A stretch of 64,000 nucleotides of DNA, taken from assembly GCA_016222805.1 (NCBI GenBank), contig JACRQG010000013.1:62001-126000 (forward strand), given 5' to 3'. The first letter of the stretch is position 1; the number at the start of each line of letters is the position of its first letter. Shown one piece after another: positions 43,729 through 53,095 of this stretch. The notes beneath the pieces were generated by a model. The model made no database searches and was not told the DNA's origin. It saw only the letters and a list, made by a program, of their open reading frames with translations. The DNA comes from Verrucomicrobiota bacterium (GTDB lineage Bacteria > Verrucomicrobiota > Verrucomicrobiia > Opitutales > Opitutaceae). Position numbers and translations under genes: made by a program.

Positions 43729-44427
43729 TCACAGGGGTGACTGCAACTCGGCCAGGATGGCCCGGGCGGCCGCCGCGGGATCCGGGGCCTTGAAGATCGG
43801 CCGGCCGACCACGATATGCGTGGCGCCGGCCCGGGCGGCTTCGGCCGGGGTCATGACGCGGGTTTGATCGTCGGCCTTGGCGTCGCGCGGACGGATCCCG
43901 GGGGTGACCAGCGCCATCTCCGGCGGGAGTACGGCGCGCAGCGGGGCGAGTTCGAGCGGGGAGCAGACCAGCCCGCGCAGCCCGGACTCGGCCGCCACCC
44001 GTCCAAGCCTCACCACCTGCTGCTCGGGCGAGCCGGTGACGCCGGTTTCCGCCAGACCGGCGGCGCTCATGGAAGTCAGGACCGTCACCCCCAGCAGCAA
44101 CAACTGCGGGGCATGCTGCTGCTGGGCCTGGACGGCCCACCGCATCATCTCGCGTCCGCCCCCCGTGTGCAGCGTCAGCATGCGAATCGGCAGCCGGGCG
44201 GCGGACTCCACGGCCTTCGCCACCGTGTTGGGGATATCGTGGAGCTTGAGATCCAGGAACACGTCGAAACCGAGGTCGGCGATTTCGCGTACGGCGTCGG
44301 GTCCGCAGGCGGTGTACATTTCCAGTCCGATCTTCACCCAACGCACGGTGCCCTGAAGCTGGCGGAGGACCGGCGTGACTTCGCGGGGAGACTGGGCGTC
44401 GAGGACGAGGATCAGATCGCAGCGCAT
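43729..44427 (-). CDS. pyrF: Orotidine 5'-phosphate decarboxylase
   Basis: A 232-residue enzyme that makes UMP from OMP. The N-terminal DLILVLDAQSPREV supplies the first Asp, KIGLEMYTACG the Lys contact, and FLDLKLHDIPNTV the catalytic Asp-Lys-x-x-Asp. TPGIRPRDAKADDQTRVMTP and THIVVGRPIFKAPDPA close the phosphate site. Start at ATG 44427 (MRCDLILVLDA); the longer upstream frame is Pro/Arg-rich and overlaps the divergent ispE region. Size is normal for the bacterial type. Confidence 0.95.
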   Translation of the reverse strand: MRCDLILVLDAQSPREVTPVLRQLQGTVRWVKIGLEMYTACGPDAVREIADLGFDVFLDLKLHDIPNTVAKAVESAARLPIRMLTLHTGGGREMMRWAVQAQQQHAPQLLLLGVTVLTSMSAAGLAETGVTGSPEQQVVRLGRVAAESGLRGLVCSPLELAPLRAVLPPEMALVTPGIRPRDAKADDQTRVMTPAEAARAGATHIVVGRPIFKAPDPAAAARAILAELQSPL

Positions 44428-44561
44428 TCCGCCGCCACTAAGCACCAGGAACGAGCGCGGTTGAAGGAAAAACTCCGACGGCAGCCGTGAGTTGGCGGGA
44501 GAGAGCGGAAGCTGCCTTGGCCGCGGTTGACTGTTGGCGGGGGGCGCCCTGGGCTGGAGGG

Positions 44562-45449
44562 GTGGAAGCGCCCGTTGTCTTTGCCCCGGCGAAGCTAAAC
44601 CTCTACCTGGCCGTGACTGGCCGGCGGGCGGATGGCTTCCATGATTTGGTGTCGGTGGTGGCGCCCCTGGACTTCGGGGACCGTCTGCGGGCCGAGGCGG
44701 CCGCGGGACTGGCACTGCGGTGTGATGATGACACCGTGCCGACGGGAGGAGACAATCTCGTGGTGAAGGCGGCGCAGGCGTTTGCACGGAAGACGGGTTG
44801 GCCGGGAGGAGTGCGGTTCACGCTGGAGAAGCGGATACCGATGGGGGCCGGGCTCGGCGGAGGCAGCAGCGATGCGGTGGCGGCGTTGCGGGCCTTGAAC
44901 CACCTGGCCGGACCGCGGTGGGCGCTGGCGGAGCCGGATTTGCACGAGGTGGCGGCGGAACTGGGCTCGGACTGCCCCTTGTTCCTGATCGGAGGACCAG
45001 TGGTGCTGCGGGGACGGGGCGAACGGGTGACCCGGCTGGCCGAAGCGGGGGCATGCCGAATCCGCGGCCGCCGGGTCCTGGTGTTCAAGCCCGGCTTTGG
45101 CATCGCGACGCCGTGGGCCTACGGACAGCTCGTGGCAAGGGCTCCGGCCGGTTATGTGCCGGCAGCAGAGGCGGAGCGACGGTTGACAGCCTGGTTGGAG
45201 GATGAAGGGGCGCCGGTCGAGCGGTTGCTGGCCAACAACCTCGAGGCACCGGCGTTCGCCAAGTTCCTTGCGTTGCCGGTGCTGCTGGGGGAACTGCAGC
45301 GGAGGTTTGGCGTGACCGGCCGGATGAGTGGGAGCGGCAGTGCCTGCTACGTCCTACTGCCGGACGGCCTCGCCGCCGATCCGCTGGTGGCGGTCGTGCG
45401 GGCGGCTTGGGGAGAGTCGGCTTTCGTGCAGGAGGCCCGCTTGGAATAG
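44562..45449 (+). CDS. ispE: 4-diphosphocytidyl-2-C-methyl-D-erythritol kinase
   Basis: A GHMP kinase of 295 residues from GTG 44562, which gives MEAPVVFAPAKLNLYLAVTG and matches the family N-terminus. A GTG at 44487 would make a 320-residue protein. The ATP loop is PMGAGLGGGSSDA, the catalytic Asp is in LGSDCPLFLIGG, and RMSGSGSACYVLL is motif 3. It phosphorylates CDP-ME, the step between IspD and IspF, whose genes are nearby on the other strand. GGAGGG lies almost on top of the start codon. Confidence 0.92.
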   Translation: MEAPVVFAPAKLNLYLAVTGRRADGFHDLVSVVAPLDFGDRLRAEAAAGLALRCDDDTVPTGGDNLVVKAAQAFARKTGWPGGVRFTLEKRIPMGAGLGGGSSDAVAALRALNHLAGPRWALAEPDLHEVAAELGSDCPLFLIGGPVVLRGRGERVTRLAEAGACRIRGRRVLVFKPGFGIATPWAYGQLVARAPAGYVPAAEAERRLTAWLEDEGAPVERLLANNLEAPAFAKFLALPVLLGELQRRFGVTGRMSGSGSACYVLLPDGLAADPLVAVVRAAWGESAFVQEARLE

Positions 45450-45532
45450 ATCCGCATTGACCCCTGCCGCACGGGGGGCGTTATCGTGCGGCCGCAGACC
45501 GCGCTCCCCTCGCGCGGCGAAAAACCTCAGGA

Positions 45533-47296
45533 ATGGATTCGGGCGCCAGAAACGAACTTACCGTGCAAGGCATCGCCGCCTCGCAGGGTATCGCGTATGG
45601 CCAGATCTTCGTCTACCTGCAGAACGAGATCGAGGTGCCGAGCTACCAGGTGGAGCCGGAGAAACGGATCGAGGAAGTCGCGCGCTTCGACCGTGCGCTG
45701 GTCGTCACGCGGCAGCAGATTGCCAAGATCAAGAACGAGGTGGAGAAGAACATCGGGCCCGAGGAGGCCGCGATTTTCGATGCGCACCTGATGGTGCTCG
45801 AGGACGAAGCCCTGATCGGCGAGACGATCCGCGAGTTTGAGGCGACCGGCCGCAACATCGAGACCTGCTTCCACCAGGTTTCCACCCGGTACGTCCAGGC
45901 GTTCGAGCAGATCGACGACGAGTACCTGCGCGAGCGCGCGGGGGACCTGCGCGATGTGGCGCAACGGGTGCTCCAAAACCTGCTCGGGCAGGCGGAGAAC
46001 GCGCTCAACCGCCTCGCGGACCGCCGCATCGTGGTGGCGACGGACATCACGCCCTCGGAGTCGGCCTCCCTCGATCGATCGGCGGCGCTGGCGCTGGTGA
46101 CCGATTCGGGCAGCCGCACCAGCCATGCGGTGATCGTGGCGCGATCGATGAAGATTCCGGCGGTCGTCGGGGTGCGCGATCTCACGAAGCGCGTCCGGGA
46201 CGGCGACTGGGCCATCATCGACGGCTACGACGGCCTCGTGATCGTCAACCCGTCGGAGAGCACCCTTTTCCGCTACGGCAAGATCCAGGAGCGGAAGAAG
46301 TCCTTCGAGGCGCGGTTGCTGGAAGTGAACCGGCTTCCAGCGGTGACGTTGGACGGCGTCGGGGTGTCGCTGATGGCGAACATCGAGAAATCCGACGAGG
46401 TGGGGCAGGTGCAGGAGTTTTTTGCGGACGGCGTGGGCTTGTACCGGACGGAGTTCCTGTTCCTCAACGCGGCGCGGATTCCGACGGAGCAGGAGCAGTT
46501 CCTCGACTACAAGCGGGTGGTGGAGTCGCTGGCCCCGAAGCCGGTGGTGATTCGCACGCTGGATCTGGGGGGAGACAAGCCGATGTCCGGCAACGCGGAG
46601 TTGTTTCCGAAGGAGAGCAATCCCTTCATGGGCTTCCGCGCCATCCGGTGGTGCCTGGAGAACCGGGACATCTTCAAGAACCAGCTTCGGGCCATCCTGC
46701 GCGCGAGTGCCCACGGCAAGGCCTGCCTGATGTACCCGATGATCAGCGGGGCGGATGAACTGGCGCGGGCCAACGCGCTGCTGGAGGAGTGCCGGGAGGA
46801 ACTTCGTTCCCGCAACGTGCCGTTCGACGCCGGGATGGAGGTGGGTACGATGATTGAGATTCCGAGCGCGGCGGTAACCGCCGATCTGCTCGCCCGGCAG
46901 TCCGCGTTCTTCAGCATCGGCACGAACGATTTGATCCAGTACACGCTGGCCATCGACCGGGGCAACGACCGGATCGCCCACCTGTACGAGCCGACACATC
47001 CCGCCGTCCTTCGCTCCCTGCGCCACATCGTCACCGAGGCGCATCGGGCGAAGCTGGAGGTGAGCGTCTGCGGTGAGATGGCCGGGGACCCGGTGTTCGC
47101 TCCGCTGCTGCTGGGCCTGGGGATCGACACGCTCAGCATGTCGCCGGCGTGGCTGCCCTCGGTGAAGTACCTGATTCGTTCGATGACGATGGCCGACGCC
47201 CGGGCCCTGGCCGACGAGGCGCTGGCGCTGGGATCCGCGCCCGAGATCTATGCCCGCTGCGAAGCCTTCTATCGGGCGCGGGTGCGGATCGAATGA
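45533..47296 (+). CDS. ptsI: Phosphoenolpyruvate-protein phosphotransferase (PTS enzyme I)
   Basis: A 587-residue enzyme I that moves phosphate from PEP to HPr. The N-terminal swivelling domain carries the phospho-His at 198 (GSRTSHAVIVARS). The C-terminal TIM-barrel has GVGLYRTEFLFL, IRTLDLGGDKP, FSIGTNDLIQYT and the active Cys in VSVCGEMAGDP. Typical length is 570-590. HPr and EII genes are not adjacent, so it may serve a regulatory or nitrogen-type PTS as well as sugar uptake. AGGA lies just before the ATG. Confidence 0.95.
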   Translation: MDSGARNELTVQGIAASQGIAYGQIFVYLQNEIEVPSYQVEPEKRIEEVARFDRALVVTRQQIAKIKNEVEKNIGPEEAAIFDAHLMVLEDEALIGETIREFEATGRNIETCFHQVSTRYVQAFEQIDDEYLRERAGDLRDVAQRVLQNLLGQAENALNRLADRRIVVATDITPSESASLDRSAALALVTDSGSRTSHAVIVARSMKIPAVVGVRDLTKRVRDGDWAIIDGYDGLVIVNPSESTLFRYGKIQERKKSFEARLLEVNRLPAVTLDGVGVSLMANIEKSDEVGQVQEFFADGVGLYRTEFLFLNAARIPTEQEQFLDYKRVVESLAPKPVVIRTLDLGGDKPMSGNAELFPKESNPFMGFRAIRWCLENRDIFKNQLRAILRASAHGKACLMYPMISGADELARANALLEECREELRSRNVPFDAGMEVGTMIEIPSAAVTADLLARQSAFFSIGTNDLIQYTLAIDRGNDRIAHLYEPTHPAVLRSLRHIVTEAHRAKLEVSVCGEMAGDPVFAPLLLGLGIDTLSMSPAWLPSVKYLIRSMTMADARALADEALALGSAPEIYARCEAFYRARVRIE

Positions 47297-47393
47297 TGGC
47301 CGCCGGGATGGGGGCAGGGCGCGTAACGACCGCGTTACCGGCGGAGATTTGCGAATTGGACGCCGCCGCATATCCGAGTCATCTTTCTGGGAA

Positions 47394-48089
47394 ATGAAGC
47401 CGCTGCAGCCGTGTCGAATCGTAGCCTCCTGCCTGGCGGCGGGAGTGCCGATTCTGCTGTTGGCCGGCTGCGTCTCGATCTTCGTGCCAAAGCACCGGGT
47501 GCTGGTGGACGCCATCGCCGCGCCGGGGTATGTGGCCAAGCCGTCCGGGACCTCCTACCGCCTGGTCGCCAAGGAGTCGACGGTGGCGGGCCAGCAGGCG
47601 CAGGTGGGCGTGATCAAGGCGTGCGTCGATGCCGCGCTGGCCGGCAAGGGCATGTTCGAGGCGCCGGACAAGGTGGCGCCGGACATCGTCATCGAGGTGG
47701 GCTTTGGGGTCGACGTGACGCCGCGGGTCGATGCTTCGGCCCGGGAGACTTTCCTGCAACTCTCGGCGCGATCGAATCCCGGCAAGTCCCTCGATCGGGG
47801 CACCGGACCGGAAATCTGGGATGTGCGGGTGTCGGTGCTGGGCGTTTCGGGGCGGATGGAGACGGCGATGCCGCTGCTGTCCGCGGTTGCCGTCGACTAC
47901 ATGGGGATGGATACCAAGCTGGAGACGCGGATCGAGATTCCGCAGAACTCCCCGGCGATCGGGGCGGTGCGCGAAAGCGCGATCAAGTCCCTGGAAACCC
48001 GCCTGCCTCCGTCCAGCGCGGCCCCGGCCGGTGCCCCAAGCCCCGCGGCCGCGGCCAACGCGGCGGTGACGCCGGTCACCACGAAATGA
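47394..48089 (+). CDS. Lipoprotein of unknown function
   Basis: A 231-residue protein from ATG 47394 with a lipoprotein signal ending VPILLLAGC (Cys near residue 26). The body is beta-rich, with VLVDAIAAPGYVAKPSGTSY, YRLVAKESTVAG, APDIVIEVGFGVDVTP and EIWDVRVSVLG, and the C-terminal 35 residues are an Ala/Pro tail. The strand-rich N-terminal part loosely resembles DUF4136-type lipoproteins, but I cannot confirm the family. It is probably anchored in the outer membrane. It follows ptsI on the same strand after about 100 bases. Confidence 0.75.
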   Translation: MKPLQPCRIVASCLAAGVPILLLAGCVSIFVPKHRVLVDAIAAPGYVAKPSGTSYRLVAKESTVAGQQAQVGVIKACVDAALAGKGMFEAPDKVAPDIVIEVGFGVDVTPRVDASARETFLQLSARSNPGKSLDRGTGPEIWDVRVSVLGVSGRMETAMPLLSAVAVDYMGMDTKLETRIEIPQNSPAIGAVRESAIKSLETRLPPSSAAPAGAPSPAAAANAAVTPVTTK

Positions 48090-48114
48090 CCGGGGCGGAC
48101 GGTCGTCCGTCCGC

Positions 48115-49149
48115 TCAGTGCAGCCCGGCAAGGAGCACCTGGGCGGCGTCCTGCCAGGTTGGCAACGGACGCGTGGCGGCGGACCGGACGAGCGCGGCCT
48201 GAAAGGGGTCGTCGGTCACGACCCGGCGGATCGCGTCGCGCCATGCGGCCGCGTCGTCAGGCGCGACCAGGACGCAGCCACCGGCCGCGGCATTCTCGCG
48301 CAGGGCGGGCAGGTCACTGCCCACGCACGGCACGCCCTGCCACAGGGACTCGAGCAGTGGAAGTCCGCAGCCCTCGGCAAGGGAGGGAAAGACGGTGGCC
48401 CGGGCGGTGGCGAGCAGGGCCGCGACTGTGGCGTCGTCCGCCGCCCCGTGCAGGAAGAGATGCGTGGGATGGCGCCGGCGCACCTCCTGCAGGCGCGCCA
48501 GTAGCGGCGGACCGAAATGCGGGTTGACGCGGCCGATGACGTGCAGCTCGAAATCGACTCCCTCATCCCAGAGGGCGGCGCAGACCTCGGCCAGGAACCC
48601 CTGGTTCTTGCGGGGTTCGATTATGCCCAGGCAGAGGAGGCGCGCCGGGCGGTGCGGGCTGGGCACAGTGGTGCGCCGGAGCGAACCGACATCGGAACCG
48701 AGCGGGAGCACCTCCACCGGGGGGACCCGGGGCAGTTCCTGCCAGCGCCAGATGCCCAGCAGTTCGTCGCGGCTCGCGGCCGATACCGCCCAGACGCGAT
48801 CGCAGCGGGCCAGGAGTTTCAGGTACGCGGGGTGGCGGGCGACGCTCTGCGGCCAGGTGACGTGCGGGAGTCGCAGCGGGATGGCGTCGTGAAAGATCGC
48901 CGCTGTCCGGCAGGAGCGCGACGCGAGGAAGGCGGAGAAGCCCGGGCGTTCCTCCTCGGAGAACAACTCCGCGGTGAGGAACCAGTCGGCGGGTTCCGGG
49001 GAAACGCCATCGGCGAAGCCGCGGCGACGCGGATCCCAACGAATCGGGCGGGCCGCCGCGCCGAGATGGTCCAGCAGGCGGGCGCTGACGCGGGTGAGGC
49101 CGGAGCGGTGGCGGGCGCCGGCGGCCTTCGTGACGTCAAAGTGGATCAT
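48115..49149 (-). CDS. Glycosyltransferase, GT4-like
   Basis: A 344-residue GT-B enzyme. The N-terminal half begins MIHFDVTKAAGARHRSGLTRV and contains AIFHDAIPLRLP. The C-terminal half has LLCLGIIEPRKNQGFLAEV, ELHVIGRVN, and the retaining-GT signature PSLAEGCGLPLLESLWQGVP with the donor-binding Glu. It is the last gene of a five-gene minus-strand run from an ACP-FabZ fusion, and overlaps the preceding glycosyltransferase stop by four bases. Donor and acceptor are unknown. Confidence 0.85.
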   Translation of the reverse strand: MIHFDVTKAAGARHRSGLTRVSARLLDHLGAAARPIRWDPRRRGFADGVSPEPADWFLTAELFSEEERPGFSAFLASRSCRTAAIFHDAIPLRLPHVTWPQSVARHPAYLKLLARCDRVWAVSAASRDELLGIWRWQELPRVPPVEVLPLGSDVGSLRRTTVPSPHRPARLLCLGIIEPRKNQGFLAEVCAALWDEGVDFELHVIGRVNPHFGPPLLARLQEVRRRHPTHLFLHGAADDATVAALLATARATVFPSLAEGCGLPLLESLWQGVPCVGSDLPALRENAAAGGCVLVAPDDAAAWRDAIRRVVTDDPFQAALVRSAATRPLPTWQDAAQVLLAGLH

Positions 49150-50411
49150 CGGCCGGGCGCGGACGGGGTTGCCGGCGGGTTGCCGGAGGGAAGGGGTGCG
49201 ATTGCGCCCTCGAAGAGAGTGAGGAGCCGGGCGGCGTTCCGGTGGGCGTCGAAGTTCTCCTCCACCCAGCGACGGGCGGAACGGCGGAGCTCCTCGGCGA
49301 ACGCGTCGTCCACCGCGAGGCGACGCAGGGCCGCGACCCAGGCATCGGGAGCCTCGACGGCGGCGACGATGCCCGAGGTCTCGTGAGTGACGGCTTCCGT
49401 CGTGGCGGCGGCGGGGGAGGTGACGACGAGCACCCCCAGGGACATCGCTTCGGGAATCACGTTGGGCAGCCCGTCCCGGTCGCCGCTGGCGGCGATCACG
49501 CCGGTGTGCAGCAGGACGTCGGCCCAGGCGAGCTGGCTCCAGACCTCATGCTGCGGCAGGTGGCCGGTGAAGGTGACGACGGCGGCAATGCCGAGGCGAC
49601 CCGCCAGCTGCTCGAGTTCGGCGCGGAGCGGGCCGTCGCCGACGATCCGGGCGGCGAACGGGACCCCGGCGGCCTGGAGGGTGGCGTAAAGGCGCAATTG
49701 GTGGTGGAGCCCTTTCTTTTCCACCAGGCGGGCCACGCAGATGAGGTGCAGCGGGGCCCGTGAGGGGCGGAGCGGCTTCACCACCGGCAAGCGGTCGAGG
49801 CCGCGACGAATGCAGTGGATGCGGTCCGGGCGCATGCCGAGATCGATCAGCGCGCGCCGCCCCATCTCGGTCGACGTGTGGATGAAGGCGGCGTGTTCAA
49901 GCTTGTCCCGGAGCCACCAGTCGCCGCCGTGTTCAAAGATGTCATACGCGTGGGCCGCGGCGCTGAACCGGTGGCCGTCGATGCGCCAGAGCAGCCACGC
50001 GGCGGTGGCGGGGGCTCCGCCCCATGCGGCGTGAATCCAGGCCGGGGGATCGCGGCGGAACTCGCGGGCGAAGACGCAGGCGAAGCCGGCCCCCAGCATG
50101 TTCTCCCAGAAGTTGAGCCACGACGGGGCGCGCCGGGTCCGCAGGCCGTGGAGGAGTTGCCGGAGCACCTCGGGCCGCCGCCAGGCCTCGTAGGGGATGA
50201 GCCAGAACAGCGTGAGCAGCCGCCATTTGTTGAATCGGCGCACCGGCAGGCCGCGAAACGTGCCGCCGCCGCCCCAGAGGGAGAAGAGGCGCAGGTTCAC
50301 GCCGTGCTGCTTCATCGCGACGATTTCGCGCTGGAGGAACGTTTCCGTGCTCTTGGGAAACGTGGTGAAGAAGTAGGCGATGACGGGAGGCGCGGCGGAC
50401 AAGGTCGGCAA
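49146..50411 (-). CDS. Glycosyltransferase family 4
   Basis: A 421-residue retaining GT-B enzyme. It opens IAYFFTTFPKSTETFLQREI, as in colanic-acid-type (WcaL/AmsK-like) transferases. The C-terminal half shows LHLICVARLVEKKGLHHQL, RIVGDGPLRAELEQL, and DGLPNVIPEAMSLGVLVVTS with the EX7E pattern. It probably extends a surface polysaccharide or glycolipid. It lies between the MGDG-synthase-like gene and another glycosyltransferase in one run. Confidence 0.88.
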   Translation of the reverse strand: MPTLSAAPPVIAYFFTTFPKSTETFLQREIVAMKQHGVNLRLFSLWGGGGTFRGLPVRRFNKWRLLTLFWLIPYEAWRRPEVLRQLLHGLRTRRAPSWLNFWENMLGAGFACVFAREFRRDPPAWIHAAWGGAPATAAWLLWRIDGHRFSAAAHAYDIFEHGGDWWLRDKLEHAAFIHTSTEMGRRALIDLGMRPDRIHCIRRGLDRLPVVKPLRPSRAPLHLICVARLVEKKGLHHQLRLYATLQAAGVPFAARIVGDGPLRAELEQLAGRLGIAAVVTFTGHLPQHEVWSQLAWADVLLHTGVIAASGDRDGLPNVIPEAMSLGVLVVTSPAAATTEAVTHETSGIVAAVEAPDAWVAALRRLAVDDAFAEELRRSARRWVEENFDAHRNAARLLTLFEGAIAPLPSGNPPATPSAPGR

Positions 50412-50477
50412 GAGTAGGGCGGTCGAGGGCGGGCGGCCAAGCGGTTTGCGCGGCCGGCGGCGCGGGGCCGTCCCGAA

Positions 50478-51704
50478 TCAATCGCGCAGCGTGCGGCGGT
50501 GCGGGCGGTCCGGCGGGAACGCGCGCCGCTTCAGGCGGGCGTCGGCCACCTCGTTTGCCAGCGCGACGAGTTCATCGATGATGACCGTGGGATTCTCCTC
50601 GTAGCGAAGCTGGAGAAAATGGTCGCGCACGCGGGCGTAGCTCGCGCGGTCCGCCATCCACGCATCGATGATCCGGGCGAAGTCGCTGGCGTCCTCGATT
50701 TTTTCCGAGGCCGCACCATTGCGGAAGAATTTCCAGGTCAGCTGTTCCTGCGGCATGATGCCGCCGAAGGCGTTGAAGATGATCGGGCAGCGGAAGTGCA
50801 GGGCCTTGGCGCACGTGGTGGTGCCGCCGCGGGTGACGATCACGTCGCTCGCCTGCATGAGGAGGTGGACGTCCTCGGAGTATCCGTCGATGAAACAGGT
50901 GAGTTCCGGGTGCTCGGCGCGCCAGTGGATCAGCTGGTTGTAGGTGTCTTTGTTGCGTCCGCAGATTATGATGGCCTGGAGATCCTCCGCATGGCGCAGG
51001 AGGACGGGGAGCAGTTCGGCGTGGTTGTTGGCGCCATTCCCGCCGGTCGCGAGAAACACCGTAAAGCGATCGGGATCCAGGCCGAGGTCCTTCTGGCGGT
51101 ATTCCCGGCATTCCTCGGCGGTGAGCGTCTCCAGGTGGGCGCGGGGCCGCATGAGGTAACCGCGCACCCGGGCGCGGTCGGCGGGGATGCCGCATTTTAC
51201 GGCATAGTCGCGGGCGGTGGGGGTGCGGGAGAGGTACAGATCGACCGAGGGTTCGATCCAGTTGCGCGAATAGCCCCAGCCGCCGGAGAACTCGCCGCAA
51301 TAGGTCGCGCAACGCACCTTGTGGGCTCCGAGGACGCGGCGGGCGAACTGAAAGTAGCCGCGATTGAGGCAGTCGTGGACGCTGAAGACCAGGTGCGGCC
51401 GGTAGTCGCGCAGGACCTGCTCGTAGTAACCCGCCCCGAGCACCACGGAGCGCCGGTGGAGGTAGCTCAGCAGTTCCACGCCGGCGTAAAAGAGGTTGTG
51501 CATCCAGGGGGCGCTCCGCTGGATGCGGTTGTAGAGGCCGACGCCGCCGCGGTGGAAGAGGGACGACTTCTCCAGCATCTGCTCGATCCGCACGTCGACG
51601 TCGTGCCGGTACAACTGAAAGCACCATTCCGCGAAGGCCTCGGCGCGGGCGTCGTGGCCGCCACCCGTACTGGAAGTAAGGACGAGGATGCGCAGTTTCG
51701 GCAT
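50478..51704 (-). CDS. MGDG synthase/MurG-like diacylglycerol glycosyltransferase
   Basis: A 408-residue GT28-type enzyme. The opening LRILVLTSSTGGGHDARAEAF matches the MGDG_synth N-terminal domain of lipid galactosyl/glucosyltransferases. VFSVHDCLNRGYFQFARRVL follows. The UDP-sugar site is FLATGGNGANNHAELLP and VIVTRGGTTTCAKALHF. Such enzymes glycosylate diacylglycerol or a related lipid at the membrane face. Its setting beside FabF and an ACP-FabZ fusion suggests a special glycolipid. Start at ATG 51704. Confidence 0.85.
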   Translation of the reverse strand: MPKLRILVLTSSTGGGHDARAEAFAEWCFQLYRHDVDVRIEQMLEKSSLFHRGGVGLYNRIQRSAPWMHNLFYAGVELLSYLHRRSVVLGAGYYEQVLRDYRPHLVFSVHDCLNRGYFQFARRVLGAHKVRCATYCGEFSGGWGYSRNWIEPSVDLYLSRTPTARDYAVKCGIPADRARVRGYLMRPRAHLETLTAEECREYRQKDLGLDPDRFTVFLATGGNGANNHAELLPVLLRHAEDLQAIIICGRNKDTYNQLIHWRAEHPELTCFIDGYSEDVHLLMQASDVIVTRGGTTTCAKALHFRCPIIFNAFGGIMPQEQLTWKFFRNGAASEKIEDASDFARIIDAWMADRASYARVRDHFLQLRYEENPTVIIDELVALANEVADARLKRRAFPPDRPHRRTLRD

Positions 51705-51784
51705 GCGGATCAGTCGGCGTGCGGCGCCTGGTCCGGGCGGGAGGACACCGTGGGGCGGGCAGGTTCGCGGGAGCGGACCACGGT

Positions 51785-53047
51785 TCAGGCGGCGCGCTTG
51801 AAGACCACAGCCACGTTGGCGCCCCCAAAGCCGCTGCTGTTCTTGACCACCACCCGGATCGGGCGGTTTTCCGTGGTGCGGGGCAGCAGCAGGGAACTGC
51901 ATTCCGGGTCGACCCGGGAAAGATGCGCGCAACCGGGCACAAATCCCTCGCGCAGCGCCAGGGCGCAGAACGCGCTTTCCATCACCCCGGCGAGCGAGAG
52001 CCCGTGGCCCGTGAGGGCCTTGGTGCTGCTGACCGCCACCCGGGAGAGGGCCTCGCCGAAAACCGAGCGCAGGGCGCGGGCCTCCGACACGTCGCCAATG
52101 AGCGTGGAGGTGGCGTGGGCGTTGACGTAGTCGACGTCGCCCGGGGCGATCCCGGCGGCCCGGAGGGCGTTCGCCATGGCGGTGGCCGAGCCATGGCCCT
52201 CCGGATGGGAGATCGCGACGTTGTAGCCATCCGAAGCCTGGCCCCAGCCGAGCACCTCGGCGTAGGGCGTGACGCCGCGGCGGGCGACCTCGGCTTCCGT
52301 CTCCAGCACCATCACCGTGGCCCCGCCGGTGCCGACAAACCCGTCGCGCCCCGCATCGAACGGCCGCGAGGCCAGGCTGGGATCACCCTGGAGTGAAAGC
52401 GTGCGCATGCCGGCGAAGGGAAGGATGGCGTCAGAGTTGCCGTCCTCGGCGCCGATCACGAACATCCGTTGCTGGCGCCCGAGGGAGAGGTCGTCGAAGG
52501 CGTAACCCAAGGCATGCGCCGAGGAGGCGCAGGCGGAGGAAAAGCCGCAGGAGGCGCCGAGGATCTTGAACGCCGCGACGAGGTTGAAGTTCAGGGTTCC
52601 GACGATGGAGGCGACGATTCCCATCGGGGAGCAACGCATCACGCCGTACTTGAGGAGGCGCTCGTGATGGTAGTGCGTGAGAAACGGGGAGCCGCCGGAC
52701 GCGGCATAGAGGCCGGTCGCGCGGTTGGAGATGTCGGCCTCGGTGAGGCGGGCATCCTCGATGGCCTGGAGCAGGGCGCAGTGGGCGAAGAGCCCGTTCG
52801 GCGCCATCGAGCGCAGCATCTCGCGCTTGATCCGGTAGCGGGAGGGAAAGGTCCAGTCCTCAGGGTCGGTCGAGTCCGTGGTGAACTCTTTGATCGTGCC
52901 GACGACCTTGCAGGGAATGTCCGGCTTCTGGAACGGTGGATAGAGTTCGAAACCGTGCCGGAGTTCGCGCAGGCTCCGGAGGACGCCCGCGGCATCGTTG
53001 CCGATGCTGGTGATGAAACCGAGGCCGGTGATGAAAACTCTGGGCAT
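51785..53047 (-). CDS. 3-oxoacyl-ACP synthase, FabF (KAS II) type
   Basis: A 420-residue condensing enzyme. The catalytic triad is complete: Cys173 (SSACASSAHALG), His311 (NAHATSTLIGD) and His348 (KALTGHGLSLAG). The length is normal. The N-terminal 70 residues (HGFELYPPFQKPDIPCK) are less like housekeeping FabF and fit the divergent KS enzymes of secondary lipid or aryl-polyene-type loci. It follows the ACP-FabZ fusion by 48 bases, so the two probably form a chain-elongation/dehydration pair. GGAG is suitably placed before the start. Confidence 0.9.
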   Translation of the reverse strand: MPRVFITGLGFITSIGNDAAGVLRSLRELRHGFELYPPFQKPDIPCKVVGTIKEFTTDSTDPEDWTFPSRYRIKREMLRSMAPNGLFAHCALLQAIEDARLTEADISNRATGLYAASGGSPFLTHYHHERLLKYGVMRCSPMGIVASIVGTLNFNLVAAFKILGASCGFSSACASSAHALGYAFDDLSLGRQQRMFVIGAEDGNSDAILPFAGMRTLSLQGDPSLASRPFDAGRDGFVGTGGATVMVLETEAEVARRGVTPYAEVLGWGQASDGYNVAISHPEGHGSATAMANALRAAGIAPGDVDYVNAHATSTLIGDVSEARALRSVFGEALSRVAVSSTKALTGHGLSLAGVMESAFCALALREGFVPGCAHLSRVDPECSSLLLPRTTENRPIRVVVKNSSGFGGANVAVVFKRAA

Positions 53048-53095
53048 GATGCTCCGCCCCCGGCGGACGACACGCGGTTTCCGCCCGGCGGGCTA

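Noticed and set aside
45527-47539. A 670-codon minus-strand frame opposite ptsI
   Set aside because: Composition is His/Arg-rich shadow; ptsI is certain.
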